From CAYUET01 sp964443875 (GTDB taxonomy: Bacteria > Auribacterota > JAFGBW01), in assembly GCA_964443875.1 (NCBI GenBank), contig CAYUET010000004.1:62001-126000 (forward strand): a DNA stretch of 64,000 nt, read 5' to 3'. The notes beneath the pieces are model-generated. The model saw only the letters and a list, made by a program, of their open reading frames with translations, was not told the origin of the DNA and made no database searches. The position numbers were made by a program, and so were the translations under genes. Positions within the stretch are counted from its first letter, which is position 1. Each line of letters begins with the position of its first letter. Shown piece by piece: positions 43,044 to 52,070 of the stretch.

Positions 43044-44868
43044 AATCTCGCTTATTTCCTTCTATCAGAGGGAGTGTTGCTGAATAGTGTTTATTATTTT
43101 TTTCAATCAGAACCGGAAAATCTGTGAAAAATTGATATCTTTTTTTGATATTGTCAAGACCTATGCCCGTAGAAGGGGCGGAAGGTTCTTTTTTCTGAAG
43201 GGTATTCTTCACGCAGAGTCCTTTTTCAGATCCTTCAATCCTGAGGGTGAGTGGATATTTGGAAGAGATAACATTATGTTTCACCGCATTTTCGATCAGG
43301 ATCTGAAGACTTAAAGGCGGAAGGAGACGGGGAAGAAGAGTATCCGGAATATTTAATTCAATTTTCAGATTGTCCCCGAAGCGTTTGGAAAGGATGTAAA
43401 GATAGGATCTGACGAATTCCATTTCCTCCTCCAGGGAAACCAGTTCATTCATGCGGCTTTGAAGCACGTAACGATACATTCTGGACAGGGATTGGACGAA
43501 TTTAGAAGCATTTTTACTTTTTGTTTCAATAAGGCTTGTAAGTGTATTGAAGGTATTGAAAAGAAAATGGGGGTTGACCTGATTTTTGAGGACTTCGAGC
43601 TCTGCCTCAATATTGGCCCTTTCCAGTCTTAAGATTTCATTTTTATTTTTTTCAATTTCCATAAGGGAGTCATGTATTTTTTGTTGAGTAAAACTGTAAT
43701 GCTCAATCACGATATAGCTTAAGGCAACGGTGAATAAAAGGGCCGCCATGCCGAAGAGATCAATTTCAGAAAAGTTCTCAAGTATCTCCTGCTGAAGCAA
43801 GATCTGATGCAGAATCATCAGGATGAAAAAGGAAATAAAACCGAGGAATATCATTCGTATTTTGGGATTGAGGGGAGACCTGGTTTTGAAAATTACACTC
43901 CAGCAGATAAGAGTGCTGATCAGCAGAAAAAAAATGATCAGGTGGCCGGCATTGAGAAAGTAACGCTGTTCCATAAAAAGGATTAAAAAGGAAAACACAA
44001 CCACCAGATGGGCCTGCCAGAGTCTGCGAATGACCTTGTGAGACTCCGTAAAGAAAATATTTTCAACGAATTTGAAAAGAAAAGCCGGAACAAGAAGAAA
44101 TGAGATATTATCCATGTAATAAAACATCTGGGGTGTGATGTTTGAAAAAGAAAGGATAAAGGGATCGCAGGAATATTTGATGCCGAGGCTTAAGGAAAAC
44201 AGCCCGAAGGAAAGGAAGGCCCTGTACTTTCGTCTTTGGGAAAAATAGACAAAGAGGGAAGCAAGGCTTAAAAAGAGGAATAGACTTGCCGTGGCGATTT
44301 CCTGAAAACGGGAATAGAAATCTTTTGTCTGGTCATGACAGGCAAAGGTCATCAGTTCTTTCATTTCTCCATAATAGAGATGATAGATTTCCCCCAGATT
44401 CAAGGGGTTCCTATAGCGGATCTTAAAAAGGAGATCAAAGGAGGGGGCTTTCATTTCCATTTCAGGCAAAGGAAGAATAAGATGGGTATAAGGGTTTCCA
44501 GAGGTCTCTTTCTGATAGATTTTCCGGTTGTTGCAGAAGAGTGCCAGATCCGGCACATAAATTTTTAAACAGAGACAGGGGGCCCTGAATTGCCCGGAAG
44601 GAACTTTAAGCCTGAGATAAAGGGTATCTGCGCTTTTAAGTTTATGAAAAGTAAATTCTTCAAAGGGCGTCCAGTTTTCCTTTGAAAGCGTGTCGATGGG
44701 GATATCTTCAGGACCCACAAGAAAGTCGGATTCCTCAATATTTAAAAGATAAGAGTCTGGGGCGGCCTCTGTCCCTGACGGATAAACGGAAAAGGAGAAA
44801 AGCAGGAGGATAACCTGAGTGAGGAAAAAAAAGAGATGACGTTTGATCGGCATTAAATGACAATTCAT
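43018..44868 (-). CDS. 7TMR-DISM/LytS-type sensor histidine kinase
   Basis: A 616-residue sensor. A signal peptide (1-30) leads to a periplasmic 7TMR-DISM extracellular domain (35-175), seven membrane spans (about 185-395), a short coiled coil, and a LytS-type kinase with the His in NQVNPHFLFNTFNTL and N-box LQILIENAVKHN. It pairs with the overlapping LytTR regulator. Such DISM domains usually sense carbohydrates or related ligands. It diverges from the outer-membrane operon at 44968. Confidence 0.92.
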   Translation of the reverse strand: MNCHLMPIKRHLFFFLTQVILLLFSFSVYPSGTEAAPDSYLLNIEESDFLVGPEDIPIDTLSKENWTPFEEFTFHKLKSADTLYLRLKVPSGQFRAPCLCLKIYVPDLALFCNNRKIYQKETSGNPYTHLILPLPEMEMKAPSFDLLFKIRYRNPLNLGEIYHLYYGEMKELMTFACHDQTKDFYSRFQEIATASLFLFLSLASLFVYFSQRRKYRAFLSFGLFSLSLGIKYSCDPFILSFSNITPQMFYYMDNISFLLVPAFLFKFVENIFFTESHKVIRRLWQAHLVVVFSFLILFMEQRYFLNAGHLIIFFLLISTLICWSVIFKTRSPLNPKIRMIFLGFISFFILMILHQILLQQEILENFSEIDLFGMAALLFTVALSYIVIEHYSFTQQKIHDSLMEIEKNKNEILRLERANIEAELEVLKNQVNPHFLFNTFNTLTSLIETKSKNASKFVQSLSRMYRYVLQSRMNELVSLEEEMEFVRSYLYILSKRFGDNLKIELNIPDTLLPRLLPPLSLQILIENAVKHNVISSKYPLTLRIEGSEKGLCVKNTLQKKEPSAPSTGIGLDNIKKRYQFFTDFPVLIEKNNKHYSATLPLIEGNKRDYENPDHRR

Positions 44869-44877
44869 GGTTTATAT

Positions 44878-44907
44878 TTTACAGATAAACTGTTTTACAC
44901 TTATAAT
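44878..44907 (+). promoter_or_regulatory. Putative sigma-70 promoter of the outer-membrane operon
   Basis: TTTACA (44878-44883), 18 bp, TATAAT (44902-44907). The predicted start is near 44915, and an imperfect inverted repeat (TGATCAT ... ATGATAA) follows the -10 and might bind a regulator. Confidence 0.55.
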
Positions 44908-44967
44908 GATCATTTCCCCATGATAATGTAAGTTGAAGGTTCGATAAATCTTTTTTTGGGAGTAAGT

Positions 44968-45933
44968 ATGATAAAAAATTTTTTCATTATTTTTACAGGC
45001 CTTCTTTCCGCGGCCTTTGCCGCAGCGGATAAAGATCCTGAATTTCAGCAGTGGAGCAGACTCTGGGGCAAGGTGGAATGCGGCTTTGTCTTTAAAAGCG
45101 TTTCAAGCAATCTGTGCAATGTCAATGACCGGAATGAAAAAATTCAAAATCTGGAGGATTCCCCTTATTCCGTCGAGTCCCTGGAAGGGCCGGTCATGGT
45201 CGAACTGAATTATCTGCTTAAGGAGGACCTCCTCTTTTATTTGGGGACCCCCTTTCTGGATGATGACAGGGATGGTCTGACCGCCGGGCTCGGTAAAACC
45301 TTTGAGGATGAAAGCTATCTGGATTTTTCAGTATTTGCCAACTCCTATGATGTCTGGAAGGACCCCTATGTTACCGGAAGAGACAGGAAGGACACCTTCG
45401 TTTGTGATTTCGGAACAACTCTGGACTATTCCCGCATTTTAAATACCGGCCTTAATCTGACGTATAAACTCCGCAGAAAAGAAGTGGGTAAAGACCTTAT
45501 CGGCGACAGCGTAAGAACTCTGGCCCGTTCCGGGAATGTTCACGAAGGTTCTTTTAAATATGATTTTGTCCTGAATGAGAAAAGTGATTTGATTGCCGGG
45601 GCGACTCTCCTTAAAGGCGATATGAAGGGGGAGGCGGAGTCCTATGATGGTTTTTCCTATGATGTTTCCTTCAGTTACGATGAGGAGAAGTATTCTCTTT
45701 ACTCCACCTTTTTTTATGCCGAGAACCGTTATGATGCCCTTCACCCTATATTCGGAGAAACCCGTGAGGACAGGGGGGTCGGATTTGCCTTTATTTATAC
45801 CCGGAACAATCTTTTCGGCAATCCCCGGCTTTATGCAAGGCTTGGTTTTGGTTTTGAGGAGGATAACTCCAACATTGATTATTATGATGCCGATGCCTTT
45901 TTGGCAGGGTCAACCCTTGGTTTTCATTTTTAA
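44968..45933 (+). CDS. Outer-membrane beta-barrel protein (DUF2860-like)
   Basis: A 321-residue exported protein. Signal peptide (1-19, ending AFAA) is followed by alternating aromatic/polar strands and a C-terminal STLGFHF with terminal Phe, typical of an outer-membrane barrel. Overall composition and ending resemble DUF2860 proteins. The ATG at 44968 has GGGAG at proper spacing; a TTG at 44956 is less likely. It heads an operon with an exported protein, a TonB-dependent receptor and a PDZ protein. Confidence 0.75.
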   Translation: MIKNFFIIFTGLLSAAFAAADKDPEFQQWSRLWGKVECGFVFKSVSSNLCNVNDRNEKIQNLEDSPYSVESLEGPVMVELNYLLKEDLLFYLGTPFLDDDRDGLTAGLGKTFEDESYLDFSVFANSYDVWKDPYVTGRDRKDTFVCDFGTTLDYSRILNTGLNLTYKLRRKEVGKDLIGDSVRTLARSGNVHEGSFKYDFVLNEKSDLIAGATLLKGDMKGEAESYDGFSYDVSFSYDEEKYSLYSTFFYAENRYDALHPIFGETREDRGVGFAFIYTRNNLFGNPRLYARLGFGFEEDNSNIDYYDADAFLAGSTLGFHF

Positions 45934-45948
45934 GGAGAATCCGGGAGA

Positions 45949-46719
45949 ATGAAAACAACACACCTCCTGATTTTTTTCCTGGTTCTGCTGGAAGGGACCG
46001 GGTTTTGTGAGCCGCTTTCCGAGTCCTGTCAGATTGCCGGTTTTTTCCCCAGATCGCAGGTTTTCAGCCGCAACAGCAGGATGAAATTGAAGAATAAACG
46101 TCTTCTGGAAATAAAAAAGGCGGAAAAAAGAAAGCAGGAGAGACTTTACTGGCTTCAAAGAATTGAAGCTCTTGCAGAATTGATAAATGATGATTCCAAA
46201 AGCGGTCGGGATCAGATGCTTTTTATCCGTTGGAAACTGGGCAGGGAACTATCCTTATGCCCCTTTACCCATTGGGAACCGGATTTTATTTCTAAAATTT
46301 CCGGGATAATAAAAATCCCTGAGGATCTTCTTCGGAAATACATGGCCTTTTCTGACTCCTTTGAAAGGATTTCACCTTCCTTAGACTGGAAGACCTATGA
46401 GACTCTTTTGAAAATCAAGGATAAGGAAGAACGCCTTTACTGTCATCATGCCGCACAGATTCATTCATGGAGTACACGGGACCTTCTGGAGTTCATTCAG
46501 AAAGAGAAATACAGGAGGCTGAATTTTCAGGAACGGAAAGAGGTCATGAAAAGTTTTATGGTTCTGATAGATCCGGAGCAGATGGCGGAGGAATTTATTA
46601 AAAGCAGTATAAAACAGACAAACATCGCCGTCATGAAAAGAAACAGGAGACCTCACGGTTGTTTCAGAGTTCTATACATCGAAGCGGATTCCGATCCTCC
46701 CTTGAAATACTGGGTATAA
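45949..46719 (+). CDS. Exported protein resembling the DUF1016/YhcG N-terminal domain
   Basis: A 256-residue protein. A hydrophobic N-terminus (4-20) ending in CEPLSE suggests a signal peptide. The centre (about 75-185) resembles the N-terminal winged-helix-like domain of DUF1016/YhcG: RWKLGREL, then SLDWKTYETLLKIKDKEER, then SWSTRDLLEFIQKEKYRR. The PDDEXK nuclease domain is absent. Known YhcG proteins are cytoplasmic. It lies between an outer-membrane barrel gene and a TonB receptor, so export seems real; its role is unknown. Confidence 0.68.
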   Translation: MKTTHLLIFFLVLLEGTGFCEPLSESCQIAGFFPRSQVFSRNSRMKLKNKRLLEIKKAEKRKQERLYWLQRIEALAELINDDSKSGRDQMLFIRWKLGRELSLCPFTHWEPDFISKISGIIKIPEDLLRKYMAFSDSFERISPSLDWKTYETLLKIKDKEERLYCHHAAQIHSWSTRDLLEFIQKEKYRRLNFQERKEVMKSFMVLIDPEQMAEEFIKSSIKQTNIAVMKRNRRPHGCFRVLYIEADSDPPLKYWV

Positions 46720-46805
46720 CCCTGCCCGCAGGCCTGCGGCATTATTATAAATGAATTTTGAACACAATAAAAGACAGGAGAACTCTGTCTGGATGAGGGT
46801 ATAAA

Positions 46806-48905
46806 ATGAGTGGAGTCAAACAAAAAGGAATCGTCGTATTTTTTCTTCTGTCTTTCATTGCCTCTGTTCATGGGGAAACAATTACAGAGCAGAAGCAGGA
46901 GATCTATTCCCTTGACGAAATGGTAGTTGCCCCGGAAAAGGACGCGGGTCTTGAGACAAATTTTACAAGCTTTAAAATCAGCGGAGAAGGCCTGCAGAAT
47001 ATTCCTCAGAATTTTTTTGCTGATATTTCCACGGGACTCAGTTCTTTTCCGGGCATAGTCAAAATGGAAAAATTCAGCGGGGAGCTTTATGTGCGGGGCG
47101 GAAAACCCTATGAACTTCTGCATGTCCTCAATGGCGTTCCGCTTTTCAACCCCTACAAATGGGGTGGAAGCCTGCTTCTTTACAACCAGGACATTGTGGA
47201 TATTGCTGAACTTTACCCCGGAGGCTTCAGCGCCCGATATCCGCAGGCCGCTTCAGGAGTGCTGGAGGTGAATTATAAGGAGGGAAATAAGGAGAAATTC
47301 GAAGGGGAGTTCAAACTGGGAGCCGAAACCTCACTTCACTGGGAAGGCCCCCTGCTTAAGGGATCCTTTCTCCTGTCCTACAGAAGGAGCTTTTATGACC
47401 TTTTCATCAGCAAAGATTCCTCGAAAGGAGACAAGATGGAATATCCCTCCTTTGAGGACTTTTATTTCAGCACCACCCAGAAGATTACGGATACAGACAC
47501 CTTAAGCTTCTGGATGTATGATTCCACAGAGGGAATGAAGGTGGTCTTCAGGGATCTGGAAGACGATGATGAAGCCGAAGAAATGTGGACAGAGGATGAT
47601 AAAATGGATTACTCCTCCCGCACTTCCATTTTTACAGCGGACTGGAGGCATTTTTTTTCAGAGGAGTCTTATGTTAAAACAGTCTATTCCCGCAATATCA
47701 ATAACCTTAAAAATGTCAGCCTGGACACCTGTCTAGTGGATGCGGAAATTTCCGAGGAGACTGAATTCGATACCCTTCTTCTTGAATACGGCCAGAAAAT
47801 CGGGGAGCATCAGCTTCGCCTGGGAGGGGGAATGGTCCGTTTCGATACGAACGATTACGAAAGCAATATCCATGTTTATCTTCCTGATCCCTCAGAAACC
47901 CATATGGTTGAAAAAATCTTTATTGAAGATTTATCGGACTTGAAAAAGGAAGGATATTACAAGGGCCGGATTGAGTATGTCTACCTGGAAGACAGGATGG
48001 ATTTCGGACCGGTTTCCCTGGTTCCCGGGGTTAACTATGCCTATACGGATCTGGTGGAAAAAAACAGGGAGGCGGTTGACCCCAGGTTGACTCTGAGCTA
48101 CAGCCTTGAAAGTGACACAAAGCTTAAATTATCAGCCGGACAGTACACCATGCATGGACTTTCCTATTATCACAGGGAGGACAGCCCGGAGCTCAAGCCT
48201 GAAAAGAGCATTCATTATATTGCGGGAGCCGAGAAGGAAATAAATGAAGACTATCGGATAAGGCTGGAGGGGTATTACAAAGACATGAAAGATCTCATTG
48301 TTTCGGATCCTGAAGATAAAAACAGGGAGGAAAGCGGGGAATATGAATATATCTATGACAACCGCGGAAGCGGATTTTCAAAAGGGATTGAGCTTTTTCT
48401 TCAGAAAAAGAAAATAAAAGAATCAAAAATTGACGGCTGGGTGAGCTACAGTTATTCTATCACAAAATACAACGACCATTCGGTTGAAAATCCTGAGGAA
48501 TATTATCCGCTTCATGACCAGAGGCATACCTTAAGCCTTGTCGGGAATTATTACTTTATAAGAAATGACAGACATGAATTGTTTCTGAACGGCTTTCTTA
48601 CCTATCACACCGGACGCTGGTATGAGGATTTTGAGGTTGCGGAAATCGAGCTCAAAGACAAGACGATCTATGTGGAGAGAAACCTTAACCGCTATAAAAA
48701 GCTTCCGGATTATTATAATCTCGATCTCTCTCTGGAGTATGTGAAAAAATATAAAACCTGGGATCTGCATACTTTTTTTCAGATACTCAATGCCACGGAT
48801 CATAAAAATCTTTCAGGCTACTATGTCCCCACCTTCAGAAATAAAAAAGCTGAAAATACCGATATGGGAATGACTCCCACAGTCGGAATAAAAATTGGAT
48901 TTTAA
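46806..48905 (+). CDS. TonB-dependent outer-membrane receptor
   Basis: A 699-residue receptor. Signal peptide (1-24), a possible TonB box near EIYSLDEMVV (32-41), plug domain (about 60-155; LYVRGGKPYELLHVLNGVPL and YPGGFSARYPQAASGVLEV) and a 22-strand-type barrel ending in KIGF. The ligand is unknown; unlike the B12 receptor at 61671 no riboswitch precedes it. It is the likely client of the TonB2-type complex encoded divergently, and the LytS/LytR pair may control both. Confidence 0.9.
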   Translation: MSGVKQKGIVVFFLLSFIASVHGETITEQKQEIYSLDEMVVAPEKDAGLETNFTSFKISGEGLQNIPQNFFADISTGLSSFPGIVKMEKFSGELYVRGGKPYELLHVLNGVPLFNPYKWGGSLLLYNQDIVDIAELYPGGFSARYPQAASGVLEVNYKEGNKEKFEGEFKLGAETSLHWEGPLLKGSFLLSYRRSFYDLFISKDSSKGDKMEYPSFEDFYFSTTQKITDTDTLSFWMYDSTEGMKVVFRDLEDDDEAEEMWTEDDKMDYSSRTSIFTADWRHFFSEESYVKTVYSRNINNLKNVSLDTCLVDAEISEETEFDTLLLEYGQKIGEHQLRLGGGMVRFDTNDYESNIHVYLPDPSETHMVEKIFIEDLSDLKKEGYYKGRIEYVYLEDRMDFGPVSLVPGVNYAYTDLVEKNREAVDPRLTLSYSLESDTKLKLSAGQYTMHGLSYYHREDSPELKPEKSIHYIAGAEKEINEDYRIRLEGYYKDMKDLIVSDPEDKNREESGEYEYIYDNRGSGFSKGIELFLQKKKIKESKIDGWVSYSYSITKYNDHSVENPEEYYPLHDQRHTLSLVGNYYFIRNDRHELFLNGFLTYHTGRWYEDFEVAEIELKDKTIYVERNLNRYKKLPDYYNLDLSLEYVKKYKTWDLHTFFQILNATDHKNLSGYYVPTFRNKKAENTDMGMTPTVGIKIGF

Positions 48906-48976
48906 GAGTGAATTTTGAGGGTCAACAGAGGCTCTCTGTTTAATCAATTTAGAAAAACTAATGGGAAGGAAATTTT

Positions 48977-49669
48977 ATGAAAATCAGAATATTTGTTTTA
49001 ACTCTCATCTTCTTTTCTGCACCTTTTGTCTTTGCTGAAAATAAGGTCTATGAAAGAGCCTGGCTGGGCGGAGAGTTTTTAAATGCCCGAAAAACGTGGT
49101 TTCAGCCTGAGCTTCAGAATTTCTCAAAAAATAATCTAGCCTTGCTTCCGAAAAATTTCCCTTTCAGCAGAGGGGTCTATATTTCGCGGGTCTATGAAAG
49201 CACCCCGATTTATGAAGCCGGTCTGCGTGAATCCGATGTGATCGTCAGGATTAATGAAAAGCCGGTTGAGACCATACGTCAGTTTTCAAAAATTCTAAAT
49301 GTTTTAAGTCCGGGCGAAGAGGTGGTTTTAACTTTCTACAGGGATGAGAAAATTCTGGACTTCAAGGTTAAAACGGGCAAGGAATGTTTTCAGAAAATCG
49401 GAAGTTTCAATATTTTTCTTGGTTTTGGTCTTGAGCTGGATTTGTTTCCTGATCCGGATTTTTCAATTTTTTCTCTTATCCGGTACAACCGCGAATCCGA
49501 AAGAATGGATATGAATTCCCGGAATCTTAAGTACCTGAGGAATGAGAAAATTCTTCAGGAAACAGAAATATACGGCCGTAAGGGGATTATAAGCCCGGAA
49601 GGCTGGGGCTTCTGGTTTATTCCCTTTGGAATTGAGAAAAGGATTCAGATTTTAAGCCAGGAAATGTAA
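48977..49669 (+). CDS. Exported PDZ-domain protein
   Basis: A 230-residue protein with a signal peptide (1-20) and one PDZ domain (about 58-135): GVYISRVYESTPIYEAGLRE, then SDVIVRINEKPVETIRQF and VVLTFYRDEK. No protease catalytic motif is present. It lies 71 bp after the TonB-dependent receptor and probably recognises exposed C-termini in the envelope, perhaps of the receptor or barrel protein. Confidence 0.83.
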   Translation: MKIRIFVLTLIFFSAPFVFAENKVYERAWLGGEFLNARKTWFQPELQNFSKNNLALLPKNFPFSRGVYISRVYESTPIYEAGLRESDVIVRINEKPVETIRQFSKILNVLSPGEEVVLTFYRDEKILDFKVKTGKECFQKIGSFNIFLGFGLELDLFPDPDFSIFSLIRYNRESERMDMNSRNLKYLRNEKILQETEIYGRKGIISPEGWGFWFIPFGIEKRIQILSQEM

Positions 49670-49729
49670 AAAAGAGTGACTGTCTGTTTTTTGAATTTCT
49701 GGTCATGTTCCGAATTTGTTCCGGAGGTT

Positions 49730-51391
49730 TTATACGGATTTTCTTTCTGAAATATAGATGAGTTCATGGGATTTGGAAGAAAACTCCTGAATCGGATCAA
49801 GGATTTTCAGTGAGGAAATTTTTTCTGGAAAAACATCATAGATTCCAATGAGTGTGTAATTTTTATTAAGATATTCATCCGCCCATTTTAAAACAAATGT
49901 TTCAGATTTTGATCTTACTCCCCAGGAGGGGTAAAGATTTACAAAAACAATGTATCGGGGTTTGTTTTTTTCTATTTCCCCGATCATTTCTTTTTGCATT
50001 GATAGCGCGTAAGATTGGATCTCCATAAGACTGTAAGTGTAAAGATAGCCTGTGGCGGAATATCTGTCGGCATAAAAGTAAATTTGCGGTTCAGAACCGA
50101 GCACGGCTATCTTATCTTCCCGGGTTGTATTATGTTTTAAAAATTCCGCGATTTCAATGGATTCAGCAAAGGGATTCGAGGCGTAAACCTTTTTGCAGGA
50201 TAATTCAGGATTTTGTTTAAATAAATAATCTGTATTCGCCTTAATTCCTGAGCCCATTAAGAGGAGGAAGGCCGGAAAACAAACAGGGGCAAGGTTTGGG
50301 TTTTTAAGTTTAAAAAATTCGAAAAAAACAGCAATGGATAAAGCCGCAGCAGGCAGAAAAGTTAAAAAATAATGGGCGGTGAAAATAAAACCAGGCAGTA
50401 CGGTAAAGAACGAAAATACCAAAAATGAAACGATTAAAATCTTATTTTGTATTGATGATTTAATGATGAAAATAAAAGGGATCCCCATCAGTGAAACGGC
50501 CCATAAAGCGACATATCCTGCGGATGAATAATTTCCGGTTATGGAGTCTGCGGCGATTTTAAATTTGGCCGGTGCCAGGGAAAGGGGGATCTGCGAGCCG
50601 TATTTCATCAGATAAGACACTGTCCAGAACCAGAATTTGTCAAAATCAGAAAAAAGATAAAGGTAAAAGAACAGGGAAAGGACGGGAGCGGCAAAACCTG
50701 AAAAGAAGAACGCCATATTTTTAAACAGATTAAAGAAGGGGCCGCGATTAAGTTCCCTTGTAAGGATAATAACAAGGCCGAAGAATACGAAGAAAATCCC
50801 GGATTGTTTACAGATGAAGGCGAGAGAAAAGAAAATTCCTGAAACAAAATACATGAATCGTCTGTGTTTTTCATTTTTGTATAATCGAAGGACAATATGA
50901 ATCCCGAGTAATGCAAAGAAGGTCACAAAATGTGTTGCATGAGCGGCCTGGCCGAGCAGAGTCCAGGAGGTTCCCATAATGCCGAAGGAGGCCGTTGAAA
51001 TAACCGAGCTTGTCTTTGAAACAAAATTTCCTGAAATCAGATACACCAGAAACATGGAAGCGGCGGAGATCAAGGCCAGTCCCATATGGATGCCTGCTGT
51101 TGACTCTCCGAAAAGTTTCATGAAGAGGGCATACATATAATAGGTTCCGGGGAGTTTCATGTTATAGGCAAGGGTATAGGGAGGATGTCCGTTTAGAATA
51201 AGTCTGCCCATGTAGGCATATTCACCTTCATCCCGCTCTAAGGGAAAAGAGAGCAGATGCATTCTTGCGATAAAAACAAAAAGGATTGTTAAACCGAGCA
51301 GAAGGAGAATAAATTTATCCTTATCTATAAACGCTATAGGTAATTGTTTTGTCTTTGAATTATTCTGAATTTGATTTTTAGTTTCTGACAT
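49730..51391 (-). CDS. GT39/ArnT-like membrane glycosyltransferase
   Basis: A 553-residue polytopic protein with about eleven membrane spans. The first periplasmic loop has the catalytic acidic motif LERDEGEYAYMGR and NMKLPGTYYMYALFMKLFG, typical of the PMT/ArnT (GT-C, PF13231) family that transfers sugars from polyprenyl phosphates. A C-terminal soluble domain follows (TREDKIAVLGSEPQIYFYADR). The acceptor is unknown. It is probably transcribed alone. Confidence 0.85.
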   Translation of the reverse strand: MSETKNQIQNNSKTKQLPIAFIDKDKFILLLLGLTILFVFIARMHLLSFPLERDEGEYAYMGRLILNGHPPYTLAYNMKLPGTYYMYALFMKLFGESTAGIHMGLALISAASMFLVYLISGNFVSKTSSVISTASFGIMGTSWTLLGQAAHATHFVTFFALLGIHIVLRLYKNEKHRRFMYFVSGIFFSLAFICKQSGIFFVFFGLVIILTRELNRGPFFNLFKNMAFFFSGFAAPVLSLFFYLYLFSDFDKFWFWTVSYLMKYGSQIPLSLAPAKFKIAADSITGNYSSAGYVALWAVSLMGIPFIFIIKSSIQNKILIVSFLVFSFFTVLPGFIFTAHYFLTFLPAAALSIAVFFEFFKLKNPNLAPVCFPAFLLLMGSGIKANTDYLFKQNPELSCKKVYASNPFAESIEIAEFLKHNTTREDKIAVLGSEPQIYFYADRYSATGYLYTYSLMEIQSYALSMQKEMIGEIEKNKPRYIVFVNLYPSWGVRSKSETFVLKWADEYLNKNYTLIGIYDVFPEKISSLKILDPIQEFSSKSHELIYISERKSV

Positions 51392-51512
51392 TTATTTGTT
51401 CGAATCGGGTTGAGGGTTGAAGGCGATAATAGACAGAGATATACAAAAAAACAAGCTGTAATTAAAGGGGCGGAATTGAAATAAGGATACAAAAAAAGGA
51501 GACCAAAGACTT

Positions 51513-51869
51513 TCAGCTTTTCTGCAGTTTGGCCATACTTTTGTAGTAAGAAAAGAGACAGATCATGCCTGCCATTAAAAAATTAATCACCCCCGGAACG
51601 GTGATGACCTGCGAGGCATCCTCTACTCCGTCAATGTCTGCAATGAAGCGGAAATAAGGCATTAATAGCCCCGTAATCAGAAGCAGGAGATTGACCGCGG
51701 ATTCCCCGATTCCCACCCAGTCAGTCAGGGAGGGTTTTTTCCGGATGATGAGCCAGCATGCAAAACATAACCCGTAATAAGCGGTTCTCCAGCCTGCGTG
51801 ATGCATAAGGCCCACGGCGCGGATATTCATTCCCAGGCAGAAATCCATGATGAAAAACAGGGGGTGCAT
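51513..51869 (-). CDS. Small membrane protein of unknown function
   Basis: A 118-residue protein with about three hydrophobic segments (near 25-42, 55-70, 90-108) and no recognised family. The composition is consistent with a real membrane protein, but no clear ribosome site decides the start; alternatives include ATG codons at residues 8 and 14. No gene lies close on the same strand. Confidence 0.5.
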   Translation of the reverse strand: MHPLFFIMDFCLGMNIRAVGLMHHAGWRTAYYGLCFACWLIIRKKPSLTDWVGIGESAVNLLLLITGLLMPYFRFIADIDGVEDASQVITVPGVINFLMAGMICLFSYYKSMAKLQKS

Positions 51870-52070
51870 AGATAGTAATGAGAGATGATGGAGGATTTAA
51901 TAGGCCATCCCTTTTTTATGGAAGGTTGTTTTTTCATGGCTCAGAAAGATAAACGGATTTCAGCAAAAGGATAAGAGTTTATCTTTTTCTGTTCAATCAT
52001 TATTTTTGTTATTTATCATCCTCCGGTATTTTAATTTGATCCCTCTGAGGATTTTCGTTAAAAAAGGAAC

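Noticed and set aside
46726..46739. Perfect 14-bp palindrome CCGCAGGCCTGCGG
   Set aside because: It lies between the DUF1016-like gene and the receptor gene; GC-rich but lacking a T tract or repeat elsewhere, so no function can be assigned.
48924..48940. Hairpin AACAGAG/CTCTGTT after the TonB receptor
   Set aside because: The stem is 7 bp with a 3-nt loop and only a short T run, too weak to call a terminator.
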